A DNA stretch of 18,966 nucleotides, taken from NCBI GenBank assembly GCA_002342345.1, contig DDPU01000028.1, forward strand, positions 2,948 through 21,913. Reading direction: 5' to 3'. Under the pieces are notes generated by a model. The model was not told the DNA's origin. It searched no databases and worked only from the letters and a program-made list of their open reading frames with translations. Of this stretch, positions 6,954 to 14,537 are shown one piece after another (position 1 is the first letter of the stretch; each line of letters begins with the position of its first letter). The stretch is from Verrucomicrobia bacterium UBA2460. Its GTDB lineage: Bacteria; Verrucomicrobiota; Verrucomicrobiia; Methylacidiphilales; Verrucolacustridaceae. Position numbers and translations under genes: made by a program.

Positions 6954-8288
6954 TCACCGGAGCGGTGAATCCAGCGCGGAGGCCCTTTTTTTCAGGATGG
7001 CGAGGGTTTCCCCCGCGGATCGGGAGGCGCCCTTGGAATCCAGGGGCAGGCCGGGGCCGGGAAGGAGGGAGGAAACAAGGGCGCAGAACCGGTCGTTGAT
7101 CATGACCCCGAGAAATTCGCCGTTGAGGGATAGGACGATGTCGCCGGCCTCCGGGGCGTACTCGCCCTGAAGCCGGTTGAGGAAGCGGGAGTCCATTTCG
7201 AGGTACCCGGGGAAGGATGGTTCCAGTTTGAAGGAACACTCGCCGTAACCTTTGCCGGAGGGGGAGATGAGGAGGGCTTTGGGAAAGCGGAACGGGTCGG
7301 AGGCGATGCGGTAGGCGAGTTCGGGATGTTTTTCGACAAGGGCAAGGGGGACCGGTGCGAGCAGCAAACGGGGATCGGAACCCTGAAGGGATTCGAGATT
7401 GGGAAGAGGTTGGGGAAAATTGGAGGGTGGGGGCAGCGTGAGGGTTCCGGTGAGGGAGTCCCAGGAGCCCTCGGCATCGCCCAAGTCAAAGGGTGTTTGG
7501 CTGAGCGGAACCAGGGCGGCGGTGCGGGTGCCATCCGTGAGGAGGATGGCGCGGGATTCTGTCCGCCGGACGCGCTGGCCCTGGGCGGAGGGGCGCTCGG
7601 CCATCAGGCGAACCGTGGCGCGGCGGTCCAGATAGCCGGCGTAAAGGGCGTTTGGGGCGATGGGGCGGTATTCGCGGATTTCCCTGGTTATCTGGCCGGA
7701 CTTTTCGGCGAGCTGGCTGACGCCCTGGGACAGCGACTGGTTTTGTTCGATGAGTTTTTTCTTTTCCTCCTCGGCCTGGCGGAGCGAGGCGGCGGTAAGT
7801 TTCGCCTTTTCCTCGGAGGATTTGGCCTGGACCTCGGCAACGGTGAGTTGGGAGCGCAGCGCGTCCGCCTCCGTGCGGAGCTTTTCCTTGGCCTGGCGGA
7901 GGGATTCGGCCTCGGCCCGAATGCTCTCCAGGGCGGCGCGGGAGCGTTCGGTTTCCATCTGGGCCTGCTGGGCGAGGCGGGTGGCCTCCTGCTCGGTTTT
8001 TTGCAGGCGTTCGGAGAGTTCCGTGGTGCGGACACGGGCCTGGTCAAGCACGGCGGCGCGGGAGCGTGATTCGTCCCGGGTGGCGGCGAGGTCCCGGGCG
8101 AGTTTTTCCCGGTTGGCTTTTTCCTCCTCGAGGCTGAGGCGGAGGGCGGCAACGACATCGTCCTGGGCGGAGGCGGGCCGGGCCGCAACCGCGGGCGCGG
8201 TGGGCGGTTCCGTCCTGTCCCAGCGGGAGAGGGCAAGGAGGTTGAGGAGAAGAAAGTCGCAGAGGATGAGGAGAAGGGTTTTGTTCAC
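6954..8288 (-). CDS. Membrane-anchored coiled-coil protein of unknown function
   Basis: A 444-residue protein starts with one hydrophobic helix (residues 4-21, LLLILCDFLLLNLLAL) ending in SRWD. It acts as a signal anchor, since an Asp lies inside it and no cleavage motif follows. After a Pro/Ala-rich linker, residues about 45-210 form a long coiled coil rich in Glu, Lys, Arg, Ala and Gln with heptad spacing. The C-terminal part (about 218-444) is globular: it has ILLTDGTRTAALVPL and ends in a basic helix. I associate the N-terminal helix with uncharacterised Verrucomicrobia proteins, from memory and not verified. The start is GTG at 8288 with no clear Shine-Dalgarno sequence, 33 bases after the membrane-protein gene. 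By topology it could be a periplasmic scaffold or cell-envelope factor; no catalytic motif is visible. Confidence 0.8.
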   Translation of the reverse strand: MNKTLLLILCDFLLLNLLALSRWDRTEPPTAPAVAARPASAQDDVVAALRLSLEEEKANREKLARDLAATRDESRSRAAVLDQARVRTTELSERLQKTEQEATRLAQQAQMETERSRAALESIRAEAESLRQAKEKLRTEADALRSQLTVAEVQAKSSEEKAKLTAASLRQAEEEKKKLIEQNQSLSQGVSQLAEKSGQITREIREYRPIAPNALYAGYLDRRATVRLMAERPSAQGQRVRRTESRAILLTDGTRTAALVPLSQTPFDLGDAEGSWDSLTGTLTLPPPSNFPQPLPNLESLQGSDPRLLLAPVPLALVEKHPELAYRIASDPFRFPKALLISPSGKGYGECSFKLEPSFPGYLEMDSRFLNRLQGEYAPEAGDIVLSLNGEFLGVMINDRFCALVSSLLPGPGLPLDSKGASRSAGETLAILKKRASALDSPLR

Positions 8289-8321
8289 GTCATCGGGCGG
8301 GGTTCAGGCCCGTTTTTCCCG

Positions 8322-9926
8322 TTAGGTTTTGGCGGGGGGAAGGAGCAACCGCTGTTTGCACGAACGGACATGGAAGATCTTGATAATGGCAACGCAGGTG
8401 ATGCCGAACAGGTTGGAGGAGTAGGCGGCGAGCAGGCTGGGCTGGATGACGCCCAGGACCTGGAGGACAAGGGCGATGGCGGTGCCGCCGATGCCGACGT
8501 AGAGGCCGGAATCGAAGAGGTTATCGTCGTTTTCCAGGAGGCGGAGCTTGAGGGCGGGGTCGCCGGGGCCGGTCTCGATCTGGCGGATGCGGCGGATGCA
8601 GATGCGGTAGACCGCGATCTGGATCGCCAGAAAGAGGATCAGGGTGATGAGGTTGGTCGGTTCCATGGAGAAGCGGGGAGTCCCTTCCATTTTAACGGGG
8701 GAGCCGGGCAGGGCGAGACTCAATCGGTAGTTGGGAAGGGGTTTCGGTCGGGTGACAGAGGGTTCCGGCAGCGTGCCGAGCAAAAGAGCCAACAAGATTG
8801 CCTGGGCGAAAACGGGTGCGGGACGCCAAGGGCCCGGGGTTTGTGGGGAGGGGGTGTGCAGGATGCCCCAGAGGGCTTTCACCAAAAACCAGGAGGCGAG
8901 GAGAAGCATCAGCGCACGGAGAAAAAGGAGGGGTTTTTCCCAGAGGAGCAGCCAAGGCACCAGGGCGGGGTGGACGGAGATCGGGTTGGAGAAGACAGGG
9001 CAACGGCGTTGGATGAGGAGCTCGAGGGAGCCGCGACCGGCGGCCAGCGAGGCGGAGAGGACGGCCCAGGGGTTCTTGGCGGGTTCGGGGAGCCGGGTGA
9101 GGCGGTCGGCCGGCCCAGCCCAGAGGGTGGCCGCCAGGAGGAGGTCGCCCGGTTCGGCGGGGGAGCGGACTTGGCCGGCGAGCCAGTCGAGTGTGGCGAG
9201 GCTCTCCACCCCGGCAACGAGCTCGCGCAGGGAGTCGTAGTCGAAACGGCGGGAGAGGGAGAGCAGGGAGAGCAGGGCCGGTTGGAGAGGGCGGAGAGAT
9301 CTTTCTTCGTTGGCGGCATAGGCGGAGGTTTTTAGCTCGCTGGCGAGTGCGGGGGAGAAGGCGGCGGTGTCGAGCAGATGGGCGGCGAGGAGAGTGACGG
9401 CCTCGAGGGGTTGGCCGCCCGGCTGGTTGGCAGGAAGCAGAGGGGGAAGAGGCCTGAGATCGAGCGTGTTGAGCAGGGACTGCACTCCCGGGGAAGGATT
9501 CGCTTTGAGGGTTTGGCGCAGACGGATCCGGACGGGCTCACGGAGAAGCAGCGTGAGGATGGCGGGTGGCGCTGTGACATTTTTTTCAAAAGCGAGCCCG
9601 GAGGTGGCGAGAACCTGTTCGAGGCGGGGATCCCGGGTGCCCAGCCAGGCGAGATCGCGCCGGGAAGAGAGGATGGCCTCGGCCGAGGCGGTGGTTCCGG
9701 ATCCGCCGGGAATGTCCATGGATTGGGCGAGCAGGGCGATGCGCAGTCCCGCTCCGAGGTGTTCCGAATTGAGGAGGGATGCGGCCAGTTCCGGCAAGGA
9801 GGGGGTTCCCTTGCCGGCGGCCAGCAGGACTTTTTCCTCCAAGGCGTGAAAACGGACGGGAAAAAGAAGGGCAATGGCCAGTGTGGCGGCGCCGGCGACC
9901 GCCAGTGTCGGGGGGGAAGTTTTCAG
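8322..9926 (-). CDS. Multi-pass membrane protein of unknown function
   Basis: The open frame extends to 10508, but that part lies antisense to nothing and inside alr in another frame, so the gene must start near the alr stop. The best candidate is CTG at 9926, overlapping the alr TGA as CTGA; it gives Met-Lys-Thr followed by a hydrophobic N-terminus (8-25), a good signal peptide or anchor. A TTG further in (HALEEK) would lose this helix. The protein then has 534 residues: a soluble helical region rich in Leu, Ala and Pro (about 30-315), hydrophobic helices at about 320-352, 371-388, 424-441, 473-494 and 499-520, and a basic C-terminus. The last 115 residues, from a Met at 421, read like an independent small membrane domain (possibly a fusion). 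I recognise no family. The position between alr and the coiled-coil gene suggests a cell-envelope role. Confidence 0.7.
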   Translation of the reverse strand: MKTSPPTLAVAGAATLAIALLFPVRFHALEEKVLLAAGKGTPSLPELAASLLNSEHLGAGLRIALLAQSMDIPGGSGTTASAEAILSSRRDLAWLGTRDPRLEQVLATSGLAFEKNVTAPPAILTLLLREPVRIRLRQTLKANPSPGVQSLLNTLDLRPLPPLLPANQPGGQPLEAVTLLAAHLLDTAAFSPALASELKTSAYAANEERSLRPLQPALLSLLSLSRRFDYDSLRELVAGVESLATLDWLAGQVRSPAEPGDLLLAATLWAGPADRLTRLPEPAKNPWAVLSASLAAGRGSLELLIQRRCPVFSNPISVHPALVPWLLLWEKPLLFLRALMLLLASWFLVKALWGILHTPSPQTPGPWRPAPVFAQAILLALLLGTLPEPSVTRPKPLPNYRLSLALPGSPVKMEGTPRFSMEPTNLITLILFLAIQIAVYRICIRRIRQIETGPGDPALKLRLLENDDNLFDSGLYVGIGGTAIALVLQVLGVIQPSLLAAYSSNLFGITCVAIIKIFHVRSCKQRLLLPPAKT

Positions 9927-11008
9927 GAGTAGAGACGCGGGATGCGTGGGGCGATCCGGGTGAAGATTTCCCACGGGATGGTGCCAGCCTCGCGGGCCAG
10001 GTCGGAAGCGGTGCGGATTTTTTTGCCGGAACGACCGATCCAGACGACCTCGTCCCCCCGGCGGGCGCGGGGGAGGCGGGAGACATCCAGCAGGGTCATG
10101 TCCATGGTGACGCGGCCAAGAATCGGACAGAGCCGGCCGCGGATGAGGGCGTGGCCCCGGTTGCCGAGGGAAAAGGGAAGACCATCGGCGTAGCCGGTTG
10201 CCACGACGGCGACCTGCAAATCCCGCGGGGCACGAAAGGTGGCTCCGTAGCTGACGGTTTCCCCGCGGCCCACCCGGCGGACCAAAAGGATCCGGGATCT
10301 CCAGGAGAGCACCGGGCGGAGGGGCGCGCGACCGCCGGTGCGGGGATCGACGCCGTACAATCCGAGCCCCGGGCGGATGTGGGTCATGGGATCCGGATGG
10401 CGCGATAGGCTGGCGGCGGTGTTGGCGTAATGCCGGCGGCCCGTCATGGGGAGCAGGAAGGATCGATCCAGCTGGCGGCGGGTAATTTTTGAGTCCGATC
10501 CGGCGCAAGCCAGGTGGGTGAAGGTTCCGGTGAGTTCAAGCCGGGGGTGGCGGGTGACATACGCGACAAGCCTTTGGAATTCGGCCGGCTTGGCCCCAAG
10601 CCGGTTCATGCCGGTGTCGAGCTTCGCCTGGACCAGGGCGGTGGTGCGGGCTTTTTGTGCAGCCCGCGCGAGTTCCTGCGCCTCCTGCAGGGAGGAAAGG
10701 GTTACGGTGAGGCGATGAGCGAGGGCGACGGGAAATTCCGGGGGAAGGGAGGAGCCAAGCAGAAGAATCGGTTCCCGGATGCCGGCTTGGCGCAGTTCCG
10801 CCCCCTCCGAGGCGAAGGCGACGCCGAATTCCTCGCAACCGGCCCGGGAAAGGGCACGGGCCACCGGGACCAAGCCGTGTCCGTAGGCGTTGTCCTTGAC
10901 GACGGCGAGAATGCGGATGCCGCGGGGAGCGGCGGCGCGGAGAATGCGCAGGTTGGAGCGCAGGGCCGAAAGGGAAACCGTGCACCAGGTGCGGAGCGGG
11001 GCGGGCAT
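9923..11008 (-). CDS. alr: Alanine racemase
   Basis: Alanine racemase is a PLP enzyme that makes D-alanine for peptidoglycan. The 361-residue length is normal. The PLP-binding lysine is Lys38 in AVVKDNAYGHG (35-45); the family usually has KANAYGHG, so Asp39 is a mild variant. The second catalytic base is Tyr254 in VSYGATFRA (252-260). Other family stretches are KLDTGMNRLG (129-138), HIRPGLGLYG (210-219), VVATGYADGLP (268-278) and GRVTMDMTLLD (298-308). The ATG at 11008 has AGGA about seven bases upstream. An 86-base gap separates it from tsaB, one of the larger gaps in this gene string, so an internal promoter could lie there. Downstream the stop overlaps the start of the unknown membrane-protein gene by four bases. 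Confidence 0.95.
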   Translation of the reverse strand: MPAPLRTWCTVSLSALRSNLRILRAAAPRGIRILAVVKDNAYGHGLVPVARALSRAGCEEFGVAFASEGAELRQAGIREPILLLGSSLPPEFPVALAHRLTVTLSSLQEAQELARAAQKARTTALVQAKLDTGMNRLGAKPAEFQRLVAYVTRHPRLELTGTFTHLACAGSDSKITRRQLDRSFLLPMTGRRHYANTAASLSRHPDPMTHIRPGLGLYGVDPRTGGRAPLRPVLSWRSRILLVRRVGRGETVSYGATFRAPRDLQVAVVATGYADGLPFSLGNRGHALIRGRLCPILGRVTMDMTLLDVSRLPRARRGDEVVWIGRSGKKIRTASDLAREAGTIPWEIFTRIAPRIPRLYS

Positions 11009-11094
11009 AAGACGATCCTAGAAAAGACTGCGGATGCGCGAAAACTGTTCGTTTTCGTTTTCTTTGACGTTGACGGGGGCGGAAATAAAAAAAA
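11009..11094. promoter_or_regulatory. Spacer between tsaB and alr with an inverted repeat
   Basis: This 86-base spacer is AT-richer than its surroundings. On the minus strand the tsaB stop is followed at once by a run of eight T residues, but no GC-rich stem precedes it, so it is not a standard intrinsic terminator. A perfect 7-base inverted repeat, CGAAAAC/GTTTTCG with a 5-base loop, lies at 11039-11057, followed by another GTTTTC copy. No clear -35/-10 pair was found. AGGA before the alr ATG is the probable ribosome binding site. The spacer could hold an alr promoter or operator; this is inference. Confidence 0.4.
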
Positions 11095-11676
11095 TCAAGC
11101 TGGTTTCAGGGCGGGGCGGAGATGGATGGGTTCGAGGGGGAGGCCGGGTTCGAGACCGTGGGCATGCAGGTAGGCGGCGAGGGTCGCGGCGTTGGGGGTG
11201 GCGGTCTGGCCGACACCGGGCAATCCGTCCGGGGTGACGGCCAAACTGCAACGGGAGAGAAGGAGCGGGAGTTCCGAGGCGGGGTGGACCGCAGTGGGTC
11301 GTTCCAGTTTTCCGCCGGCGTAAAATGTCGCAAAAATGTCGCCCCGGCGGGCGTCCGAAAAAACACCCAAAAGGGTGGCCTTGGGAAACTGCCAGGCGAG
11401 CGAGCCGGTGCTGCGGATCGGCAGGACGGGGCAGTGCCAGACCGCGGCAAATCCTTCCGCCGAGGCGATCGCCGAACGGATGCCGGAAAAGGAGCCGGGC
11501 CCCACCCCGACGAGGATCTGATCCGGCCGGGGAGGGTTGGGGAACTCCTTTTCGAGCGAAGGGATCAGGTTGGCGGCGACGGTTCCGGAAAGTTTTCCGG
11601 AGGAAAGGATTTCGCCCTGCCGGCTGAAGACCCAGGTAGCGGGAGTGGCGGAGGCTTCGAGAATGAGACGGGTCAT
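11095..11676 (-). CDS. tsaB: tRNA t6A biosynthesis protein TsaB
   Basis: TsaB is the pseudo-enzyme partner of TsaD in the complex that makes N6-threonylcarbamoyl-adenosine on ANN-decoding tRNAs. The protein has 193 residues, shorter than the 231 of E. coli TsaB. The defining stretch is VGVGPGSFSGIRSAIASAEGF (56-76), where the family has GPGSFTGxRxGxxxAkG. DARRGDIFATFY (108-119) matches the usual DARxxExY region, and the end, HLRPAL, matches the family's YLRP. The open frame reaches 11691, but ATG 11676 shares ATGA with the tsaE stop and gives the correct N-terminus (MTRLILEA). No Shine-Dalgarno sequence precedes it, which fits translational coupling to tsaE, another part of the same pathway. 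Confidence 0.9.
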   Translation of the reverse strand: MTRLILEASATPATWVFSRQGEILSSGKLSGTVAANLIPSLEKEFPNPPRPDQILVGVGPGSFSGIRSAIASAEGFAAVWHCPVLPIRSTGSLAWQFPKATLLGVFSDARRGDIFATFYAGGKLERPTAVHPASELPLLLSRCSLAVTPDGLPGVGQTATPNAATLAAYLHAHGLEPGLPLEPIHLRPALKPA

Positions 11677-12101
11677 GCCGTGGGGAGCCAACGGATTTGG
11701 CGGGTGCCGTCAGGTTGCGGGACGATGGCGAGGTCCGCGACCGTGTCAGGCCATTTTCCGGGAAAGCGGTCGGGCCACTCGACCGCGACGAGTCCGGAAG
11801 TCACCAGACAACCGGGCCAGCCGAGGGAGTCCCAGTCGCGCGCCTGTTCCAGGCGGTAGAGGTCCCAGTGGTCGAGGGGCAACCGGCCGCCGCGAAGCGG
11901 TTGGCAGAGGGTGAAAGTGGGACTGGGGACTTGTCCGGGTATGCCAAGGGCGGCGGCGAGCCCGCGGACCCATTCCGATTTTCCCGCCCCGAGCGGGCCG
12001 TGCAGGCGGATAATGGTGCCGGGCTTGAGACGGGCAAGGGAGTGGGCGGCGTGGGCGCGGGTGGCCTCTGCGTCCCTGCAGATTTCAGCGGAGATGGTCA
12101 T
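11673..12101 (-). CDS. tsaE: tRNA t6A biosynthesis ATPase TsaE
   Basis: TsaE is the ATPase that drives turnover of the TsaB-TsaD complex in t6A synthesis. The 142-residue length is normal. Walker A is GPLGAGKS (35-42), with the usual GDLGAGKT changed at two tolerated positions. Further signatures are PSPTFTL (59-65), LDHWDLYRL (76-84, the HxDxYRL motif) and VEWPDRF (107-113). The open frame extends to 12359 but overlaps thiL; ATG 12101 gives the normal N-terminus and has AAGG four bases upstream. The gene overlaps thiL by 17 bases and tsaB by four. tsaD is not in the window. Confidence 0.93.
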   Translation of the reverse strand: MTISAEICRDAEATRAHAAHSLARLKPGTIIRLHGPLGAGKSEWVRGLAAALGIPGQVPSPTFTLCQPLRGGRLPLDHWDLYRLEQARDWDSLGWPGCLVTSGLVAVEWPDRFPGKWPDTVADLAIVPQPDGTRQIRWLPTA

Positions 12102-12975
12102 AGCCTTGGAGCGCAAGTCCGCCGGTTTGAAAACCGGAGCGGCTGGGAAGACAGACGCCGATCTCGGTGAGACGGGTGGTGAACGGCCAGGTTTTCCGGA
12201 GCCGGGCGGCCTTGTTCCTGGGAACAGTGAAAAGGAGTTCGTAATCCTCGCCTTGGGAAAGGGCCTGCCGGACGTCCGCACCCGGTGCGAGGGGAAGTTT
12301 TTGAAGGTGGAGGCGGAAGCCAACGCGGGACATGCGGGCAAGCCGCGGGAGATCGGCACCCAGCCCGTCGCTGAGATCCATCACGGCGGAGGGGAAATTT
12401 TTCCGGGCCAGCCATTGGCCCTCCTTGAGGCGTGGGTTGAAGGTGAGATGCCGAAGGGGCCAGGAACCGCCCAGTTTGCCGGTCACAAAAACAAGATGGC
12501 CCGGGCGGGCGCCGCCACGATGGGGAGATTGGCCGCGCGGAACGGTGCCGAGGAGTGAGACGGACAAAAGGAGTTGCCGGGTGCGGACGGTTTCCCCCCC
12601 CACGATGGAGATGTTCCAGCGGCGGGCGGCCCGGGCCAGCCCACGATAAACGGCCTGCAGGCGGGTCGCGGATTTTTTTCCGGGACATCCGGTGGTGACC
12701 AGGGCGGCGCGGGGGGTGGCGCCGGCGGCGGCGAGGTCACTCAGAGGTCGGGCGATGGCTTTCCGCCCGACGAGCGGGGCCGGGGTGGAGCCGAGAAAGT
12801 GGACGCCCTCGACGACCGCATCGGTTTTCAGGACGAGATCCATTCCTCCCGAGGGAGGGGCGAGCACGGCGCAATCGTGACCGGGACCGTGGCGGAGTCC
12901 CGCCAGTCTGGGGGAGCGCAGCGCGCGCGTCCACTGGGCGATCCAGAAATCCTCCCGGGAGCGGCGCGGCCTCAT
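12085..12975 (-). CDS. thiL: Thiamine-monophosphate kinase
   Basis: ThiL phosphorylates thiamine monophosphate to the active cofactor thiamine diphosphate. The 296-residue protein shows the family order: PGHDCAVL (31-38; usually GDDxAV), KTDAVVEGVHF (50-60), ARPLSDLAAAGATPRAAL (75-92), VGGETV (125-130; usually GGDT), VTGKLGGS (164-171), AVMDLSDGLGADLPRLA (197-213) and QGEDYELLFT (241-250). Two acidic metal-binding positions are altered, Asp to His at residue 33 and Asp to Glu at 128, so activity should be checked even though the overall fold is clear. The open frame extends to 13758, but ATG 12975 shares ATGA with the CPBP-gene stop and gives the expected N-terminus. It is commonly found near tsaE in bacteria. 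Confidence 0.9.
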   Translation of the reverse strand: MRPRRSREDFWIAQWTRALRSPRLAGLRHGPGHDCAVLAPPSGGMDLVLKTDAVVEGVHFLGSTPAPLVGRKAIARPLSDLAAAGATPRAALVTTGCPGKKSATRLQAVYRGLARAARRWNISIVGGETVRTRQLLLSVSLLGTVPRGQSPHRGGARPGHLVFVTGKLGGSWPLRHLTFNPRLKEGQWLARKNFPSAVMDLSDGLGADLPRLARMSRVGFRLHLQKLPLAPGADVRQALSQGEDYELLFTVPRNKAARLRKTWPFTTRLTEIGVCLPSRSGFQTGGLALQGYDHLR

Positions 12976-13742
12976 GCGGTGGCGGCCCGACCGAGCAAAA
13001 GCAGGATGCAGGTGTTTGCGTTGAAGAACGCATGAACAAGGATGGAGGGCACCAAGCTGCCGCTGGTCCGATAGATCCCGGCCAACAGGGCGCCAAAGAC
13101 GGTGAGCGGGATCAGGGTGGGTCCGTGAAGGTGGACGGCGCCGAAAGCAAGGGCGGAGAGCCATTGGGCCTGGTGGACCGGCAGGCGGCCGGCCAGCCAG
13201 GGAAAAAGGGTGCCGCGAAAAAAAACTTCCTCCCAGACGGGGGCGAGGACAAGGGCGTAGGCGAGGAACGGTAACATTTGGCCAAGTTCCCTGGCCTCGA
13301 GAAATTTCAGAAGGGCGGGTTGGGGTTCCAGGGGGAGGCCGAGGGCCAGGTAGAGGCTCGAACTCAGGAGGAGGAGAAAGAGGACCGGCCAGAGGAGGAT
13401 GAGAAGGTTTCGCAGACTTTGCCCAAGGTCCTTGGCGGGATTTCTGCCCTGCAGCCCCCAAAAGTTTCCGGGCCGCAAGCCGGAGAAGGAAGTGAGCAGG
13501 AGTCCGGCAGCCAAGCCTGCTCCGGGAAGTAGGGCGGGGGCGATCCAGGCGGCGCTTCCCAGAAAGGAAACCGCCATCACCATGGGCCAGGGGCCGAAGG
13601 ACAGGGTGGCCGTCAGGGCCGGGGGTTGGAGCCAGGTGAGGAGGCGTCGCCATCCCCCGAAGAAGAGAAAACAGAGAGCACCGCCGAAAACCAGGGTGAG
13701 GTAGCAGAGGAACCAAAAGGAAAAATTCACGGGAGGGAACAT
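12972..13742 (-). CDS. CPBP-family intramembrane metalloprotease
   Basis: A 256-residue multi-pass membrane protein of the CPBP (CAAX protease and bacteriocin-processing; Abi/Rce1-like) family. The active-site motifs are EEVFFR (171-176: Glu171, Glu172, Arg176), FGAVHLHG (200-207, His204) and HAFFN (237-241, His237 and Asn241). About seven hydrophobic helices can be seen, three or four of them before the motif region. The substrate is unknown; family members cleave prenylated proteins, anti-sigma factors or peptides. ATG at 13742 has only a weak Shine-Dalgarno-like AGG. It precedes thiL with a 4-base ATGA overlap and is probably the first gene of the thiL-tsaE-tsaB string, unless transcription enters from the DICT gene 58 bases upstream. 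Confidence 0.88.
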   Translation of the reverse strand: MFPPVNFSFWFLCYLTLVFGGALCFLFFGGWRRLLTWLQPPALTATLSFGPWPMVMAVSFLGSAAWIAPALLPGAGLAAGLLLTSFSGLRPGNFWGLQGRNPAKDLGQSLRNLLILLWPVLFLLLLSSSLYLALGLPLEPQPALLKFLEARELGQMLPFLAYALVLAPVWEEVFFRGTLFPWLAGRLPVHQAQWLSALAFGAVHLHGPTLIPLTVFGALLAGIYRTSGSLVPSILVHAFFNANTCILLLLGRAATA

Positions 13743-13746
13743 AACA

Positions 13747-13765
13747 GCAACCTAGCAACGGTTGC
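13747..13765 (-). promoter_or_regulatory. Inverted repeat just before the CPBP-protease start codon
   Basis: GCAACC (13747-13752) and GGTTGC (13760-13765) form a perfect 6-base inverted repeat around a 7-base loop, ending four bases from the ATG at 13742. In the leftward mRNA it would form a hairpin that covers the ribosome binding region. It could tune translation or be an operator; function is unproven. The rest of the 58-base gap (13743-13800) shows nothing else. Confidence 0.35.
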
Positions 13766-13800
13766 GGAGCGAGGGGAGAGGGAAGTCGGGGAGGGCCCCG

Positions 13801-14469
13801 TCAGGCCGGCGTGAGCAGCGCGTCGATGTCGGCGAGCGCGTCCTGATCGGGCATCCAGGGGCCGAAGTTGCGTTCAAAGTGAGCCACGACACCGTCCACG
13901 CCGGCGGCCAGCAGGCTGAAGCGGCGGCGGATGCAACGGACCAGAAAGGGATTGAAGCTGTAAAAACCGGAAAAGATTTTACGGGAGAAATGGGGGGATT
14001 CGTTGGCCTGCTTGCAGAACAGGACCGCGTGGACCTCGGCGCTTTCAAAGAGAACGACCCAGTAGCGGGTAAGGAGGGGATGAAAAATGGGGATGAAGTC
14101 GATCGCGGGGGTGCGGCCGGGGGGTTCGCCTTCGGCCCAGACGCGGACGGCGTCGATTTCCCCGGCGATCTGCAGGTAACGGTCCCTTTGGGGGGTGAAG
14201 TTTTCGATCCGTTGGAAGGTGGCGATGAGCTCGCCGCAGCCGGTGTCGTGGGCTAGGTCCTCGATGGCGTGGCTGGCGGCGAGCATGGCATCGTGGTTGA
14301 ACAAGTGGGTGACGTCGGCAACCGGGAGGACCACGATTTCCGAATGGTTTTCGGCGCGGGCTTTGGGAGAAGCGGGGACCGTCCGGGTTTTTTTTGTTTT
14401 GAGGTAGGGGCGAAGGCGGGAACGGAAGAGCTTTTCCGACCTTTTTTCCCCTGGAGTCCGGCAAATCAT
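13801..14469 (-). CDS. DICT sensory-domain protein
   Basis: Residues about 48-160 of this 222-residue protein match the DICT (diguanylate cyclase and two-component system) sensory domain: VADVTHLFNHDAMLAASHAIEDLA (50-73) followed by LIATFQRIENFTPQRDRYLQIA (81-102) and an FIPIFHPLLTRYWVVLFE core (125-142). The domain is probably a light or small-ligand sensor, and stand-alone copies occur, often beside pigment or phytochrome genes; this is family knowledge, not shown here. The N-terminal 45 residues are basic, and no output domain (GGDEF, kinase or HTH) is visible. ATG 14469 is chosen because it is the nearest start after the crtI stop that keeps the whole domain; the Shine-Dalgarno sequence is poor. 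It follows crtI by 68 bases on the same strand. Confidence 0.72.
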   Translation of the reverse strand: MICRTPGEKRSEKLFRSRLRPYLKTKKTRTVPASPKARAENHSEIVVLPVADVTHLFNHDAMLAASHAIEDLAHDTGCGELIATFQRIENFTPQRDRYLQIAGEIDAVRVWAEGEPPGRTPAIDFIPIFHPLLTRYWVVLFESAEVHAVLFCKQANESPHFSRKIFSGFYSFNPFLVRCIRRRFSLLAAGVDGVVAHFERNFGPWMPDQDALADIDALLTPA

Positions 14470-14537
14470 ATCAGCGATGCCGAGGTTGCCACGCCAGGGC
14501 TTGCGTGCAAGGGGGGAACCGCAGGTATCAGACAGGC

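Noticed and set aside
9927..10508. Upstream extension of the unknown membrane-protein frame
   Set aside because: It lies entirely inside alr in another frame, and the encoded sequence is low-complexity Pro/Arg/His without hydrophobic structure.
12102..12359. Longer tsaE starting inside thiL
   Set aside because: The extra 86 residues do not resemble TsaE; ATG 12101 with AAGG gives the normal N-terminus.
12976..13758. Longer thiL starting inside the CPBP gene
   Set aside because: The extension is a shadow of the protease gene; ATG 12975 overlaps its stop as ATGA and matches the family length.
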